Assembly: GCA_050945795.1 (NCBI GenBank)
Contig: JBMNTP010000002.1
Coordinates: 81,835-145,834 of the forward strand
Source of the DNA: JBMNTP01 sp050945795
Lineage (GTDB): Bacteria; Bacillota; Clostridia; Christensenellales; MGBC116941
Reading direction: 5' to 3'
Length of the DNA stretch: 64,000 bases
Shown here: piece after piece, positions 31,420 through 39,662 of the stretch
How the letters are laid out: each line of letters begins with the position of its first letter
Numbering within the stretch: position 1 is the first letter of the stretch
Position numbers and translations under genes: made by a program
The notes under the pieces: model-generated
The model's input: only the letters and a program-made list of their open reading frames with translations
Database searches by the model: none
Told to the model about the DNA's origin: nothing

Positions 31420-32703
31420 TTAAAAAAGCTCCCGCCTTATAACGCATTCCTCGCGCGCCGGCCCCACTCCTATCATAGCGACAGGCACTCCCGAGAGCCT
31501 TTCTATAGCTTTTATATATTCTTGCGCCGCTTTTGGCAGCTTATCAAATTCCCTTATATGGGAAATATCCTCGCTCCAGCCCTCAAACGTTTCATATACC
31601 GGCTTGCATCTTTCAAGCGCATTTATACTGGCCGGAAAATCGGTAATTATCTTTCCGTCAAGCTCATATCCCGTGCATACCTTAACATCGCCAAAGCCGC
31701 CCAGCGTATCCATTCTTGTAACCGCCAAGGCGGTAAGCGCGTTTATGCGCACGCCGTATTTTAGTATAACCGCATCGAGCCAGCCTATTCTTCGCGCCCG
31801 TCCGGTTGTTACGCCAAACTCATGCCCCTTTTCACGTATCTCATCGCCTATGCCGCCTATAATCTCGGTCGGGAACGGCCCTTTGCCAACCCTTGTGGTA
31901 TAAGCCTTGGCTACGCCCAGCACCTCGTCCATCATAGCCGGCCCAAGTCCACCGCCGACGCAAGCGCCGCCGGATATAGGATGTGACGATGTAACGAAAG
32001 GATAGGTTCCATAGTCTATATCAAGAAGGGTACCCTGCGCTCCTTCAAAAAGCACATTGCCGCCCGATTTATAACATTCATACGTCATAACGCCGGTATC
32101 GGTTATATGCTTTTTAAGGCGATTGGCATAACCTAAGTATTTTTCATATATTTCATTAAAGTCAAGCGGCTCATGATTGTACAGCGCTAAAAGCAACTTG
32201 TTTTTGGCGTTAAGCGCTTCCTTGAGCCTTAAGGCAAAATACTCCGGCTCTAAAAGGTCGCACATGCGTATGCCGGTGCGCTCCGCCTTATCGGTATAGC
32301 AAGGCCCTATGCCTTTAGCTGTCGTTCCAATGCCGCTCGCGCCTCTCGCCTGCTCTTCAAGAGCGTCGATAAGTAAATGATAAGGCATTACAACGTGCGC
32401 ACGTTCGCTTATATATAAAGCGTCCATGGAAAGGCCTTCTTTTTCCAGCATTTCCATTTCTGCAATAAGAGATGCCGGGTCAATAACCACTCCGTCGCCT
32501 ATTACGCAGGCTTTACCCTCATACAGTATGCCCGAAGGCACCAGATGCAACCCAAGCTTTTTGCCTTTTGCAACTATGGTATGTCCGGCGTTGTTTCCGC
32601 CCTGGTATCTGACAACCATATCGGCCTTAGCCGCCAGCCCGTCGACAAATCTTCCCTTGCCTTCGTCCCCCCATTGCACTCCTAATACCGTAACACTAGA
32701 CAT
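31420..32703 (-). CDS. purA: Adenylosuccinate synthetase
   Basis: A 427-aa GTP-dependent enzyme that starts the AMP branch from IMP and aspartate. Motifs: P-loop VQWGDEGKGRFVD, RYQGGNNAGHTIV, GTTAKGIGPCYTDK, LFEGAQGTLLDIDYGTYP and TTGRARRIGWLD. ATG at 32703 is chosen because AGGAGCGAG precedes it and SSVTVLGVQWGDEGKG is the family N-terminus. A hairpin with an 8-base U-run lies between the promoter and the start codon. Confidence 0.97.
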   Translation of the reverse strand: MSSVTVLGVQWGDEGKGRFVDGLAAKADMVVRYQGGNNAGHTIVAKGKKLGLHLVPSGILYEGKACVIGDGVVIDPASLIAEMEMLEKEGLSMDALYISERAHVVMPYHLLIDALEEQARGASGIGTTAKGIGPCYTDKAERTGIRMCDLLEPEYFALRLKEALNAKNKLLLALYNHEPLDFNEIYEKYLGYANRLKKHITDTGVMTYECYKSGGNVLFEGAQGTLLDIDYGTYPFVTSSHPISGGACVGGGLGPAMMDEVLGVAKAYTTRVGKGPFPTEIIGGIGDEIREKGHEFGVTTGRARRIGWLDAVILKYGVRINALTALAVTRMDTLGGFGDVKVCTGYELDGKIITDFPASINALERCKPVYETFEGWSEDISHIREFDKLPKAAQEYIKAIERLSGVPVAMIGVGPAREECVIRRELF

Positions 32704-32719
32704 ATTACTCGCTCCTGGG

Positions 32720-32747
32720 AAAAAAAATTCGCAGGGATTCCCTGCGA
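32720..32747 (-). terminator. Terminator-like hairpin in the purA leader
   Basis: On the minus strand TCGCAGG-GAATC-CCTGCGA (32747-32729), then A and eight T. It starts about 7 bases after the predicted transcription start and ends 16 bases before the ATG. It could also terminate transcripts from the upstream QueG-like gene, but any transcript from the purA promoter must pass it. Confidence 0.65.
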
Positions 32748-32760
32748 TGCATCCTATCAT

Positions 32761-32789
32761 AGTATAGCATTAAGCACAATTAGCGTCAA
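32761..32789 (-). promoter_or_regulatory. Sigma-A promoter of purA
   Basis: On the minus strand TTGACG, 17 bases, TATACT. The -35 box overlaps the stop codon of the upstream gene. Confidence 0.75.
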
Positions 32790-33694
32790 TGACCTGATTT
32801 ACCCTTAGCCCCGAGCCTCTCCTTAGCCCATGAAGCCTGAAAGGCAACGGCGGCGTCATTATCTAACGTCAGCCGCCCTATATCGGCAAGAGCAGCGCTA
32901 TGTCCGTTATTCGCGGCGCATACCGCTCCTTGCGACAGCAGCCGCCTTCTTCCCGCCATATTCCGGCCTATAAAGCGCCTAAGCGTCTTACTCGCTTCTC
33001 CACTTAAAAGAGAGGAATAACAAAACATATTCGCCTCATCCTTGTCCGGCAATCCGATATGCTCCTTATTTAGCGGGCAAACTTGCTGACAAATATCACA
33101 GCCCAGTATTTTCGCCATTTTATCACGCGCCGCTCCGTCAAAAAACGGATTATTCATAGCCGCGCGTATACAGTTATTTATATCCGCCCCATCACCCAAT
33201 GCGCCGACAGGACAACTTTTTACGCATCTACCGCAGCCGGCACACAGTTTCTTACCTTCGTATTCTAAAGGCCCGCACGCATCGGTTACAATCGAACTTA
33301 TGCTAAACAGCGAGCCTATGCCCTCCATATAAGCCAGAGTATTAAGCCCTATATCGGCACCCGCTCTTTGCAACGCTGCTTTTTGAGGTATTGCGCCGCT
33401 TGAAACGGCGTCAAAACCGGCATCTCTTATATATTGCGCTAGCCCCGCCGCGCCATGGTATCCGGCATTTGAGCTGAAATAATACGGGGAATACGGAGCT
33501 ACGCCATCGGGATAAAAGGCGTATAGCCGGTATCTTTTTATAAGCAGTATAACGCAGCGCGTGCCTAACAGAACATCCTCGGGATTTTTTAAGCCGGAAT
33601 CGCCAATATCAAAGCCTTCTTTGCTTACAAAAAACACGCCGTCAAATCCTAGCTCTTGCGCCTTTTCTTCTATGCTCAGCTTTATTCCGTCCAA
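32786..33694 (-). CDS. QueG-like double [4Fe-4S] cluster protein
   Basis: A 302-aa protein with a ferredoxin-type pair of clusters: CAGCGRCVKSCPVGAL and CDICQQVCPLN, each with a fourth ligand from the other motif. The arrangement resembles epoxyqueuosine reductase (QueG), which makes queuosine in tRNA with cobalamin. It is shorter than usual QueG (about 350-380 aa) and its N-terminal half is only weakly like it, so it is more likely a paralogue of unknown substrate. No other queuosine gene is in the window. Confidence 0.7.
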   Translation of the reverse strand: MDGIKLSIEEKAQELGFDGVFFVSKEGFDIGDSGLKNPEDVLLGTRCVILLIKRYRLYAFYPDGVAPYSPYYFSSNAGYHGAAGLAQYIRDAGFDAVSSGAIPQKAALQRAGADIGLNTLAYMEGIGSLFSISSIVTDACGPLEYEGKKLCAGCGRCVKSCPVGALGDGADINNCIRAAMNNPFFDGAARDKMAKILGCDICQQVCPLNKEHIGLPDKDEANMFCYSSLLSGEASKTLRRFIGRNMAGRRRLLSQGAVCAANNGHSAALADIGRLTLDNDAAVAFQASWAKERLGAKGKSGH

Positions 33695-33807
33695 ATCGTA
33701 CTCCCGCCTTTTACGCTATTATTTTAATGGAGCGTCGCATATATTATGGCTAATATATACATATATATGCTATAATCCGATTATACAGTTTATCGGAGGT
33801 ATAAGCC

Positions 33808-34230
33808 ATGCGCAAATTCACCGCGTATTTTTCAGTGATAATCTGCCTTATTATTGCGCTTACCGGATGCTCAACACCCATGGAAATATCCACTCCCGCC
33901 GGCAATTTTTCGTTATCGCAAATTTCTTATTCCGACTCCTTTGCCGGTGTAACCGCCCCTGAAGGCAGAGTGGTAATGAACCTCGCGCTAACAAGCGATA
34001 TGCCGGAAGGCGAACTCCTTGACAAAGCGCGCCCTTATTTTAAACCCACCGACGGCAGCGAAGCGGCAATGGTCGGCGCCGGCTCCGCTATATTTGAATG
34101 CGAAGGAGTAGCTCTGTATTCTTCGCTAAAAGGCATTGAATGCTCGCTCGTATTTGTCGTTCCCGATGATATGAAATCGCAGACCGTTTATGTAAAATTC
34201 CCCGGTATAGAAGCTTTCCCCGCAAAATGA
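33808..34230 (+). CDS. Small lipoprotein
   Basis: A 140-aa protein with a lipoprotein signal: basic start, hydrophobic FTAYFSVIICLIIALTGC with lipobox LTGC. The mature part (about 120 aa) looks like a single beta-rich domain, with VMNLALTSDMPEG and a C-terminal SLVFVVPDDMKSQTVYVKF, comparable to DUF4352-type extracellular domains but not clearly assigned. RBS CGGAGGT. It is a single gene with its own terminator. Confidence 0.75.
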   Translation: MRKFTAYFSVIICLIIALTGCSTPMEISTPAGNFSLSQISYSDSFAGVTAPEGRVVMNLALTSDMPEGELLDKARPYFKPTDGSEAAMVGAGSAIFECEGVALYSSLKGIECSLVFVVPDDMKSQTVYVKFPGIEAFPAK

Positions 34231-34245
34231 TGCAAACCTAAACGC

Positions 34246-34270
34246 AAAGCCGCCTTAAGGCGGCTTTTAT
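34246..34270 (+). terminator. Intrinsic terminator after the small lipoprotein
   Basis: AAAGCCGCC-TTAA-GGCGGCTTT with T tail. Both flanks carry A/T tracts, so it can also serve the convergent rho gene, whose stop is at 34303. Confidence 0.85.
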
Positions 34271-34302
34271 ATATGCGTATTTATTTTTTTCTTATCTGCG
34301 GC

Positions 34303-36045
34303 TTAGTTATACCTGTCGCCGCCCCTTATCGCGTATCCCTCGCGCTCCCATATCCTAAGCCACTCTTGAAGACGGTTTAAGAATTCCTCGTTGTCTTCGG
34401 TCTTTACAAGCATTGAAAGCAGCTGCTCGGTAACATCTGCGGTATTGCCGCTTGACATCAGACGGCGTATTGTCAATATACCCTCGAGCTCCTTCTGCGA
34501 AAGCAGCAGCTCCTCGCGCCGAGTTCCGCTTTTGTTTATGTCTATTGCCGGGAAAATACGTTTCTCGCTCAGCTTTCTGTCGAGATGTATTTCCATATTT
34601 CCGGTGCCCTTGAATTCCTCAAATATTATCTCATCCATACGGCTTCCGGTCTCAATAAGCGCGGTTGCTATTATTGTAAGGCTGCCGCCCTCCTCAATTT
34701 TCCTAGCACTGCCGAAAAACCTCTTTGGCTTATGCAGCGCGCCGGGATCAAGTCCTCCCGACAGCGTTCTTCCGGTGGGAGGTATTGTAAGGTTGTAGGC
34801 GCGGGCCAGTCTTGTTATAGAGTCTAGCAGCACTACAACATCTTTACCATGCTCAACCAAACGCTGAGCGCGCTCTAAAACCATCTCGGCTACGCGGGTA
34901 TGATGCTCGGGCAGCTCGTCAAATGTTGAATAAATAACCTCGCCCTTTATAGAGCGCTTCATATCGGTAACTTCTTCCGGCCGCTCATCTATCAATAGCA
35001 CTATAAGCTCAACATCCGGATAATTTATGGAAATGCAGTTGGCAATCTTCTTTAAAAGAATTGTTTTACCCGCTTTTGGCGGCGCTACTATCATTCCCCT
35101 TTGCCCTTTTCCTATAGGGGCTATAAGGTCAATTATCCTTGTCGCCAGGTCACGCGAAAACTGCTTGCTTTCAAGCGTCAGTCTTTCGTCGGGGTATATA
35201 GGCGTAAGCTCGTCAAAAGGCCGCCTTCTCTGCGCATTTTCAACATCCTCGCCGTTTATGGCAAGTATGTAAAGCAGCGCGAGAAACTTTTCTCCGTCTT
35301 TTGACGGTCGGGTTTTTCCGGTTATAAGGTCTCCGGTTCTAAGGTTAAAGCGCCTTATCTGCGCTATGCTGACATAAACGTCTTTATTGCCGGGCAGGTA
35401 GTTTTCGCTTCTTAAAAAGCCGTATCCGTCCGGCATTACCTCAAGCACGCCCTCACAATCGCCGCAATCGCCTCCCGATAACAGCTCGGGTATGGCGGGA
35501 TTCGATGTGCCGTATTCCTTATTATAGTATCCTTCGCCGCGCCGCTGCGGGTATTGCTGGCGCTGATCATCGCCTCTTTGTTGATATTGCTGCCGTTGAT
35601 CGTCACCGCGCTGCTGATATGATTGCCTCTGATCGTCGCCGCGCTGTTGATATGACGGGCGTTGGTCATCGCCCCTTTGTTGGTACTGCATAGGCCGGCG
35701 GCGCATCTGGCTGCCGTAGCTCGGGCCCGGCTGCCGATTATAATACCCGCCGCCTTCTCTTTCCTGCTGCCTTGCCCTTGGCGCCGGTCTTTCGGTTTCT
35801 CTCGGCGCTGCGGTTGATTGTTCGCTCTGTTCTTGAGCCGCGTCATTTGTATCGTCGGGCGGAGCCTCTTTTATAGTCGCCTGCTTTGACTCTTCCTCAT
35901 CGGCAATGGCATTAACCCCGCTTCTTTCTATCAAAAGCTGGGCAAGTTCACCTTTTCGATACTTTGTAATAGACTTAATGCCTGCGCTTTTCGCCATTTC
36001 GCGAAGCGCTTTAAGGCTCATTCCAGACAGTTCTGATGGATCCAT
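34303..36045 (-). CDS. rho: Transcription termination factor Rho with a repeat-rich N-terminal insert
   Basis: A 580-aa RNA-dependent ATPase/translocase. Order: Rho_N SAP-like domain (about 1-45, LSGMSLKALREMAKSAGI), a disordered region (about 46-185) with a tandem repeat RGDDQRQ.YQQ at 121-168, the cold-shock RNA-binding domain (about 195-265), and the motor (about 300-575) with P-loop VAPPKAGKT, VVLLDSITRLARAYN and GGLDP. E. coli Rho is 419 aa; the extra length is the insert. Such inserts are known in Clostridium and Bacteroidota Rho, and one in C. botulinum behaves as a prion-like domain. A strong promoter lies far upstream, leaving a leader of about 180 nt. Confidence 0.97.
   Translation of the reverse strand: MDPSELSGMSLKALREMAKSAGIKSITKYRKGELAQLLIERSGVNAIADEEESKQATIKEAPPDDTNDAAQEQSEQSTAAPRETERPAPRARQQEREGGGYYNRQPGPSYGSQMRRRPMQYQQRGDDQRPSYQQRGDDQRQSYQQRGDDQRQQYQQRGDDQRQQYPQRRGEGYYNKEYGTSNPAIPELLSGGDCGDCEGVLEVMPDGYGFLRSENYLPGNKDVYVSIAQIRRFNLRTGDLITGKTRPSKDGEKFLALLYILAINGEDVENAQRRRPFDELTPIYPDERLTLESKQFSRDLATRIIDLIAPIGKGQRGMIVAPPKAGKTILLKKIANCISINYPDVELIVLLIDERPEEVTDMKRSIKGEVIYSTFDELPEHHTRVAEMVLERAQRLVEHGKDVVVLLDSITRLARAYNLTIPPTGRTLSGGLDPGALHKPKRFFGSARKIEEGGSLTIIATALIETGSRMDEIIFEEFKGTGNMEIHLDRKLSEKRIFPAIDINKSGTRREELLLSQKELEGILTIRRLMSSGNTADVTEQLLSMLVKTEDNEEFLNRLQEWLRIWEREGYAIRGGDRYN
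35542..35685 (-). repeat. Four tandem 33-bp repeats within rho
   Basis: They encode YQQRGDDQRPS, YQQRGDDQRQS, YQQRGDDQRQQ and YQQRGDDQRQQ, then a degenerate YPQRRG. The unit is 11 codons with nearly constant sequence. Such tandems can change in copy number by slippage. Confidence 0.9.
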
Positions 36046-36474
36046 GTTGTGTATTCACCCCACTGCAAAAATATATATTTATAAAAAATGACTGCAACGT
36101 AAAAATAAGAAACGTTTAAAACCCCTATTATCGAGAACAATTCGATTGTTACCATTTATTGATGGAAATAAACAGGAAAACAACTGATATTCGTACAGAC
36201 ATGGAGATCACGGTACTTATTGATTTATAATATATCGCAGCAATAGTACTATGTCAAGCAAAAAGGCCTGTCACCGCCGCAAAATAAGCCCCGCGAAAAA
36301 TGCCACAAACCGCCGCTTTCTGATATAATAACCTCACGCCGCAAATGAGCGCAAAGCGTCCGGCGGCCTGAAACATAAACCCTTTTGCTATGAGCAAGCA
36401 GTCGCCACGCGCCGGAGTCGGCCGCGCCTATGCTCTATGGTATAATAACCAAAGAGAAATTACGAGGTAATTAC
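36046..36474. other. rho leader and intergenic region
   Basis: No gene is seen. On the minus strand it contains the rho promoter (36229-36257) and a leader of about 180 nt, long enough for Rho-dependent autoregulation; it contains an AACAAT-TCG-ATTGTT palindrome around 36135-36153. On the plus strand TATAAT boxes occur near 36323 and at 36441-36446, the latter a likely -10 of the next gene, without a clear -35. Confidence 0.55.
36229..36257 (-). promoter_or_regulatory. Sigma-A promoter of rho
   Basis: On the minus strand a perfect TTGACA, 17 bases, TATATT. Confidence 0.75.
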
Positions 36475-37056
36475 ATGCTTTTAAAGAGAATCCTTTCCTT
36501 AATATGTGCGTTTATTCTGGCGGCGGCGCTCTCGGGCTGTGCTGGCGATTCATCCGTATCAGCCACTCCCACTCCTTCGCCCGGCCCGACGCCTAACCTT
36601 AGCGGCCTTACTTATTATCAAAAGTATGAGCTTATGGAGTCACGCCAAGCAACTGTCTCCTCCTTTCTAAGCTACGCCTCATCTAACACCGATGTCGCCA
36701 TGGCTTTTATATCGCTTATGACGGGGCAGTTCGATCTGGCCTCGCAAATGGTTTCAGAGCAAAGCGCGGATATATTGTCGCTTAGATACCTCGTCGCCAA
36801 TCCCTGCGGCTCCAGCGAAGCCGACCTGCTTATAGGCGGCATTTATGAGCATCCCGAAGTATACATGCTTACCGTTGAAAGCATCGAGTCGGGCAGCTCG
36901 TATGCCGTAGGTGTCGCGGGCAAGCGTGTCGTAGCTTATTTTCCGCTGTACATAACCGGCGTATCCGAGGAAATAGAGCAAATGCGACAACAGTTCAGTA
37001 AATACCTCACCGAACCGGAGTCAACGCCGCTGCCCGGAGATACCGACGAAGATTAA
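36475..37056 (+). CDS. Lipoprotein of unknown function
   Basis: A 193-aa protein. Signal sequence LLKRILSLICAFILAAALSG with lipobox LSGC, a short T/P/S linker (ATPTPSPGPTP), then an alpha-rich domain with LMESRQATVSSFLSYASSN and a C-terminal part VESIESGSSYAVGVAGKRV. ATG at 36475 follows CGAGGT and gives a proper signal peptide; the 15 upstream codons do not. It precedes another lipoprotein gene with the same linker style, and both may act at the cell envelope. Not recognised. Confidence 0.75.
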   Translation: MLLKRILSLICAFILAAALSGCAGDSSVSATPTPSPGPTPNLSGLTYYQKYELMESRQATVSSFLSYASSNTDVAMAFISLMTGQFDLASQMVSEQSADILSLRYLVANPCGSSEADLLIGGIYEHPEVYMLTVESIESGSSYAVGVAGKRVVAYFPLYITGVSEEIEQMRQQFSKYLTEPESTPLPGDTDED

Positions 37057-37158
37057 TTCTTTATTGAGCATATTTATATTTGAACCCGCGCTTTAGTGCG
37101 TATATAATCGTCTTACTCAAATAAAATGCGGCAATTGCCCGCAGACGGAGGTTTGTAA

Positions 37159-38259
37159 ATGAAAAAATCAGCCGCCATAATATCGGCTTTATTGGTGTTG
37201 TTGCTGCTTGTATCATGCGGCGATAAAAAACCCGACGATCAAGGACCTTTTGACTCGCCCTCCGCCGACGCAACCCCCGTACTAATTACTCCTTCACCCG
37301 ACGCTTCGCCCTCGCCCGACGCCGCGCCCGGCTCGGCGGGAGATTATCTGCCTTTTAACGGCAATGTAAAATATACCTATGAAGGCACCGGCAACGAATA
37401 TGCGTCTTATACCGTATTTATAGACTATATTGACGGCAACCGCATGCAAACACGCACAAATAACGGCGGCAGCGAAATAGTACGGGTGTTAGAGCGTGGC
37501 GATGACAGCGTAAGCGTTGTATATACCCGCCCTGAGTTTTATGCCCGCGAAAACTTTTTAGCGCAGCAGGGCGAGCCGAATGCGCTTATTAAAGAGCCGC
37601 TTGAGGTTGGAACCTCATGGCAGGTAAAAAACGGTACGCGCGAAATAACATCTACAAACGCCGCTATCGAAGTGCCAGCCGGCAGTTTTAACGCCATAGA
37701 GATAACCGAAACCACCGATACCGGGGTTACCGTTGAGTATTACGCCAAGGATACAGGGCTTGTTAAGTCGGTTTATAATCCCGGTGCTAACGAGGTTGTT
37801 TCAGAGCTTAAATCAATTGAAGAGGGTATATCGCTAACGCAGACCGTCCGCTTCTACTATATAGGCGAGGATGCCGACAAGCTTTATTACACCGACAAAG
37901 AAGTATCCTTCTCAACAAACGATATTACAAAATCAGTGCTTGAAAAGGCTTATAAAGAAGTGCCGTCCGGTGTAGGACGCGCGTTGCCGGCATCCGCGGC
38001 TATAAAAAGCCTTTATCTAAATCAAGACGGTGCGGTATATATCGATTTTACTTCCGGCCTTATAAAAGATATGAATGCGGGAGCAGGTGCCGAGGCGCTT
38101 ATACTGCGCGGCATAGCCAATACATTTGCCGGATATTACTCAACTGAACGCGTATATCTTACCGTTGAAGGAGAGCCGTATTCCTCCGGCCATATAGAAA
38201 TGAAAAAGGGAGAATTCATAAAGGCCGATACCTCCGGCATAGAGCGGCTTGGCAGCTAA
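37159..38259 (+). CDS. GerMN-domain lipoprotein
   Basis: A 366-aa lipoprotein: signal KKSAAIISALLVLLLLVSC with lipobox LVSC, a P/S/D linker, an N-terminal beta-rich domain (about 60-225, YLPFNGNVKYTYEGTGNEYASY) and a C-terminal GerMN domain (about 235-355, LTQTVRFYYIGEDADKLYY ... SLYLNQDGAVYIDFTSG). GerMN domains occur in the germination/sporulation protein GerM and in LpqB-type proteins, where they mediate ring or complex assembly in the envelope. RBS CGGAGG is close to the ATG. A sporulation or germination role is inferred only. Confidence 0.82.
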   Translation: MKKSAAIISALLVLLLLVSCGDKKPDDQGPFDSPSADATPVLITPSPDASPSPDAAPGSAGDYLPFNGNVKYTYEGTGNEYASYTVFIDYIDGNRMQTRTNNGGSEIVRVLERGDDSVSVVYTRPEFYARENFLAQQGEPNALIKEPLEVGTSWQVKNGTREITSTNAAIEVPAGSFNAIEITETTDTGVTVEYYAKDTGLVKSVYNPGANEVVSELKSIEEGISLTQTVRFYYIGEDADKLYYTDKEVSFSTNDITKSVLEKAYKEVPSGVGRALPASAAIKSLYLNQDGAVYIDFTSGLIKDMNAGAGAEALILRGIANTFAGYYSTERVYLTVEGEPYSSGHIEMKKGEFIKADTSGIERLGS

Positions 38260-38313
38260 AGGCACCGCTCCAATGTCCCCGGCAATAACCTGATATTATA
38301 TCGGGCAAAATTA

Positions 38314-38341
38314 TTGACAAAATGCGCCGGTATGGTATAAT
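38314..38341 (+). promoter_or_regulatory. Sigma-A promoter of rpmE
   Basis: TTGACA at 38314-38319, 16 bases, TATAAT at 38336-38341; both boxes are perfect. Confidence 0.8.
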
Positions 38342-38381
38342 ATTTTTTGCGACTTCTTATGGATTGAAAGAGGTGATTCCT

Positions 38382-38579
38382 TTGAAAGAGAATATACATC
38401 CTAAGTACGGCGAAGCAACCGTGCGCTGCGCTTGCGGCGAAACCTTCACAACCGGTTCGGTTAAAAACGAAATAAAAGTTGAAATTTGCAGCAAATGTCA
38501 TCCTTTCTTCACCGGCAAGCAAAAGCTTGTTGATACAGGAGGCAGGGTAGACCGCTTCAAAAGAAGGTATGGCCTGTAA
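38382..38579 (+). CDS. rpmE: Ribosomal protein bL31, zinc-binding form
   Basis: A 65-aa large-subunit protein: KENIHPKYGEATVRCACGETF, then VEICSKCHPFFTGKQKLVD. The cysteines make it the zinc (C+) form, which can be exchanged for a zinc-free paralogue under zinc limitation; no such paralogue is here. TTG at 38382 with AAAGAGGTG upstream is the start. It follows rho at a distance, as in B. subtilis, though here rho is on the other strand. Confidence 0.96.
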   Translation: MKENIHPKYGEATVRCACGETFTTGSVKNEIKVEICSKCHPFFTGKQKLVDTGGRVDRFKRRYGL

Positions 38580-38590
38580 GAATATAAGCG

Positions 38591-38628
38591 GGCAGACGCA
38601 GATCGGGGTACGCCTTGGTCTGCTTTTT
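38591..38628 (+). terminator. Hairpin after rpmE
   Basis: GCAGAC pairs with GTCTGC at 38618-38623, followed by TTTTT. It lies just ahead of the RBS of the next gene, so partial read-through is likely. Confidence 0.55.
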
Positions 38629-38648
38629 GTTAATAGGAGGCAATCGGC

Positions 38649-39662
38649 TTGAAAAAATGCACGATAGGCGGGCAGGCGGTGCTTGAAGGCGTTATGATGA
38701 AATCGCCCGACGCCATAGCCATAGCGGTAAGGACGACGAGCGGCGAAATAGCGCTGGATCGCCAACCGTATACTCCCGCCTCAAAACGAAAGAAAATATA
38801 CGGTCTGCCGTTTGTGCGCGGCGTTGTAAGCTTTATAGAGGCGCTGTCCATGGGCTTTGCCACGCTTACAAAAGCCGCGGATATGGGCGGATATGAAGAC
38901 GAAGAACAGCAGCCGTCCAAATTCGATGAGTTTGTGGCTAAAAAAACAGGAAAAACATCGGAGCAGGTGATGATGTTTTTTGCCGTTATTTTAGCCGTAG
39001 CCATGGCGGTAGGGCTTTTTATACTGCTGCCTACCTTTTTGAGCGGACTTTTGCGCCGGCATATAGGCAGCGGCCTTGGCATGAACCTTATAGAAGGCGG
39101 CATAAGGCTGGGCATATTTATTGCCTATATAGTGCTTATATCGCTTATGAAGGACATCCGCCGCGTTTTTATGTATCACGGCGCCGAGCATAAAACAATA
39201 GCCTGCTATGAAAACGAGGATGAGCTTACCGTTGAAAACGCGCGCAAGCACAGCCGGCTTCATCCGCGCTGCGGCACATCGTTTATGCTTTTTGTGGTCG
39301 TAATAAGCATACTGCTTTTTACGCTTTTCGGCTGGAGCGAAAACTGGCTTATACGCGTTGTACTGCGGCTTATGCTCATGCCGGTTGTAGCCGCGATATC
39401 ATACGAGCTTTTGCGGCTGTCCGGTAAATACGACAATATATTCACGCGCATAATGTCGGCACCCGGCATGGCGCTTCAGCGGCTTACGGCAAAAGAGCCG
39501 GATGACAGTATGCTTGAAGTGGCTATTGCCTCTTTTAACGCCGCACTTATGAGCACCGAAGAATATGAGCAGGCGCAATCTGAAAAAGCGCAAAAAAGCA
39601 ACGCCGATATCAATCAGAGCGAAACTGTGGCGGAGAGTGAGGCCTCTTTTGCAGGAGCATGA
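38649..39662 (+). CDS. DUF1385 membrane protein (YqhQ-like)
   Basis: A 337-aa integral membrane protein with the DUF1385 signature: GGQAVLEGVMMKSPD at the start, YHGAEHKTIACYE and ARKHSRLHPRCGTSFM in the middle, and about four TM segments (MMFFAVILAVAMAVGLFILL; LGIFIAYIVLISLM; LFVVVISILLFTLF; VVLRLMLMPVVAAISYELL). The His/Glu/Cys pattern suggests a metal site. Function unknown; the gene stands beside prmC/prfA in many Clostridia. TTG start with GGAGG 8 bases upstream. Confidence 0.9.
   Translation: MKKCTIGGQAVLEGVMMKSPDAIAIAVRTTSGEIALDRQPYTPASKRKKIYGLPFVRGVVSFIEALSMGFATLTKAADMGGYEDEEQQPSKFDEFVAKKTGKTSEQVMMFFAVILAVAMAVGLFILLPTFLSGLLRRHIGSGLGMNLIEGGIRLGIFIAYIVLISLMKDIRRVFMYHGAEHKTIACYENEDELTVENARKHSRLHPRCGTSFMLFVVVISILLFTLFGWSENWLIRVVLRLMLMPVVAAISYELLRLSGKYDNIFTRIMSAPGMALQRLTAKEPDDSMLEVAIASFNAALMSTEEYEQAQSEKAQKSNADINQSETVAESEASFAGA

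Noticed and set aside
35542..35685. Regular 33-bp repeats as a CRISPR array
   Set aside because: The repeats are contiguous without spacers and in frame within rho.
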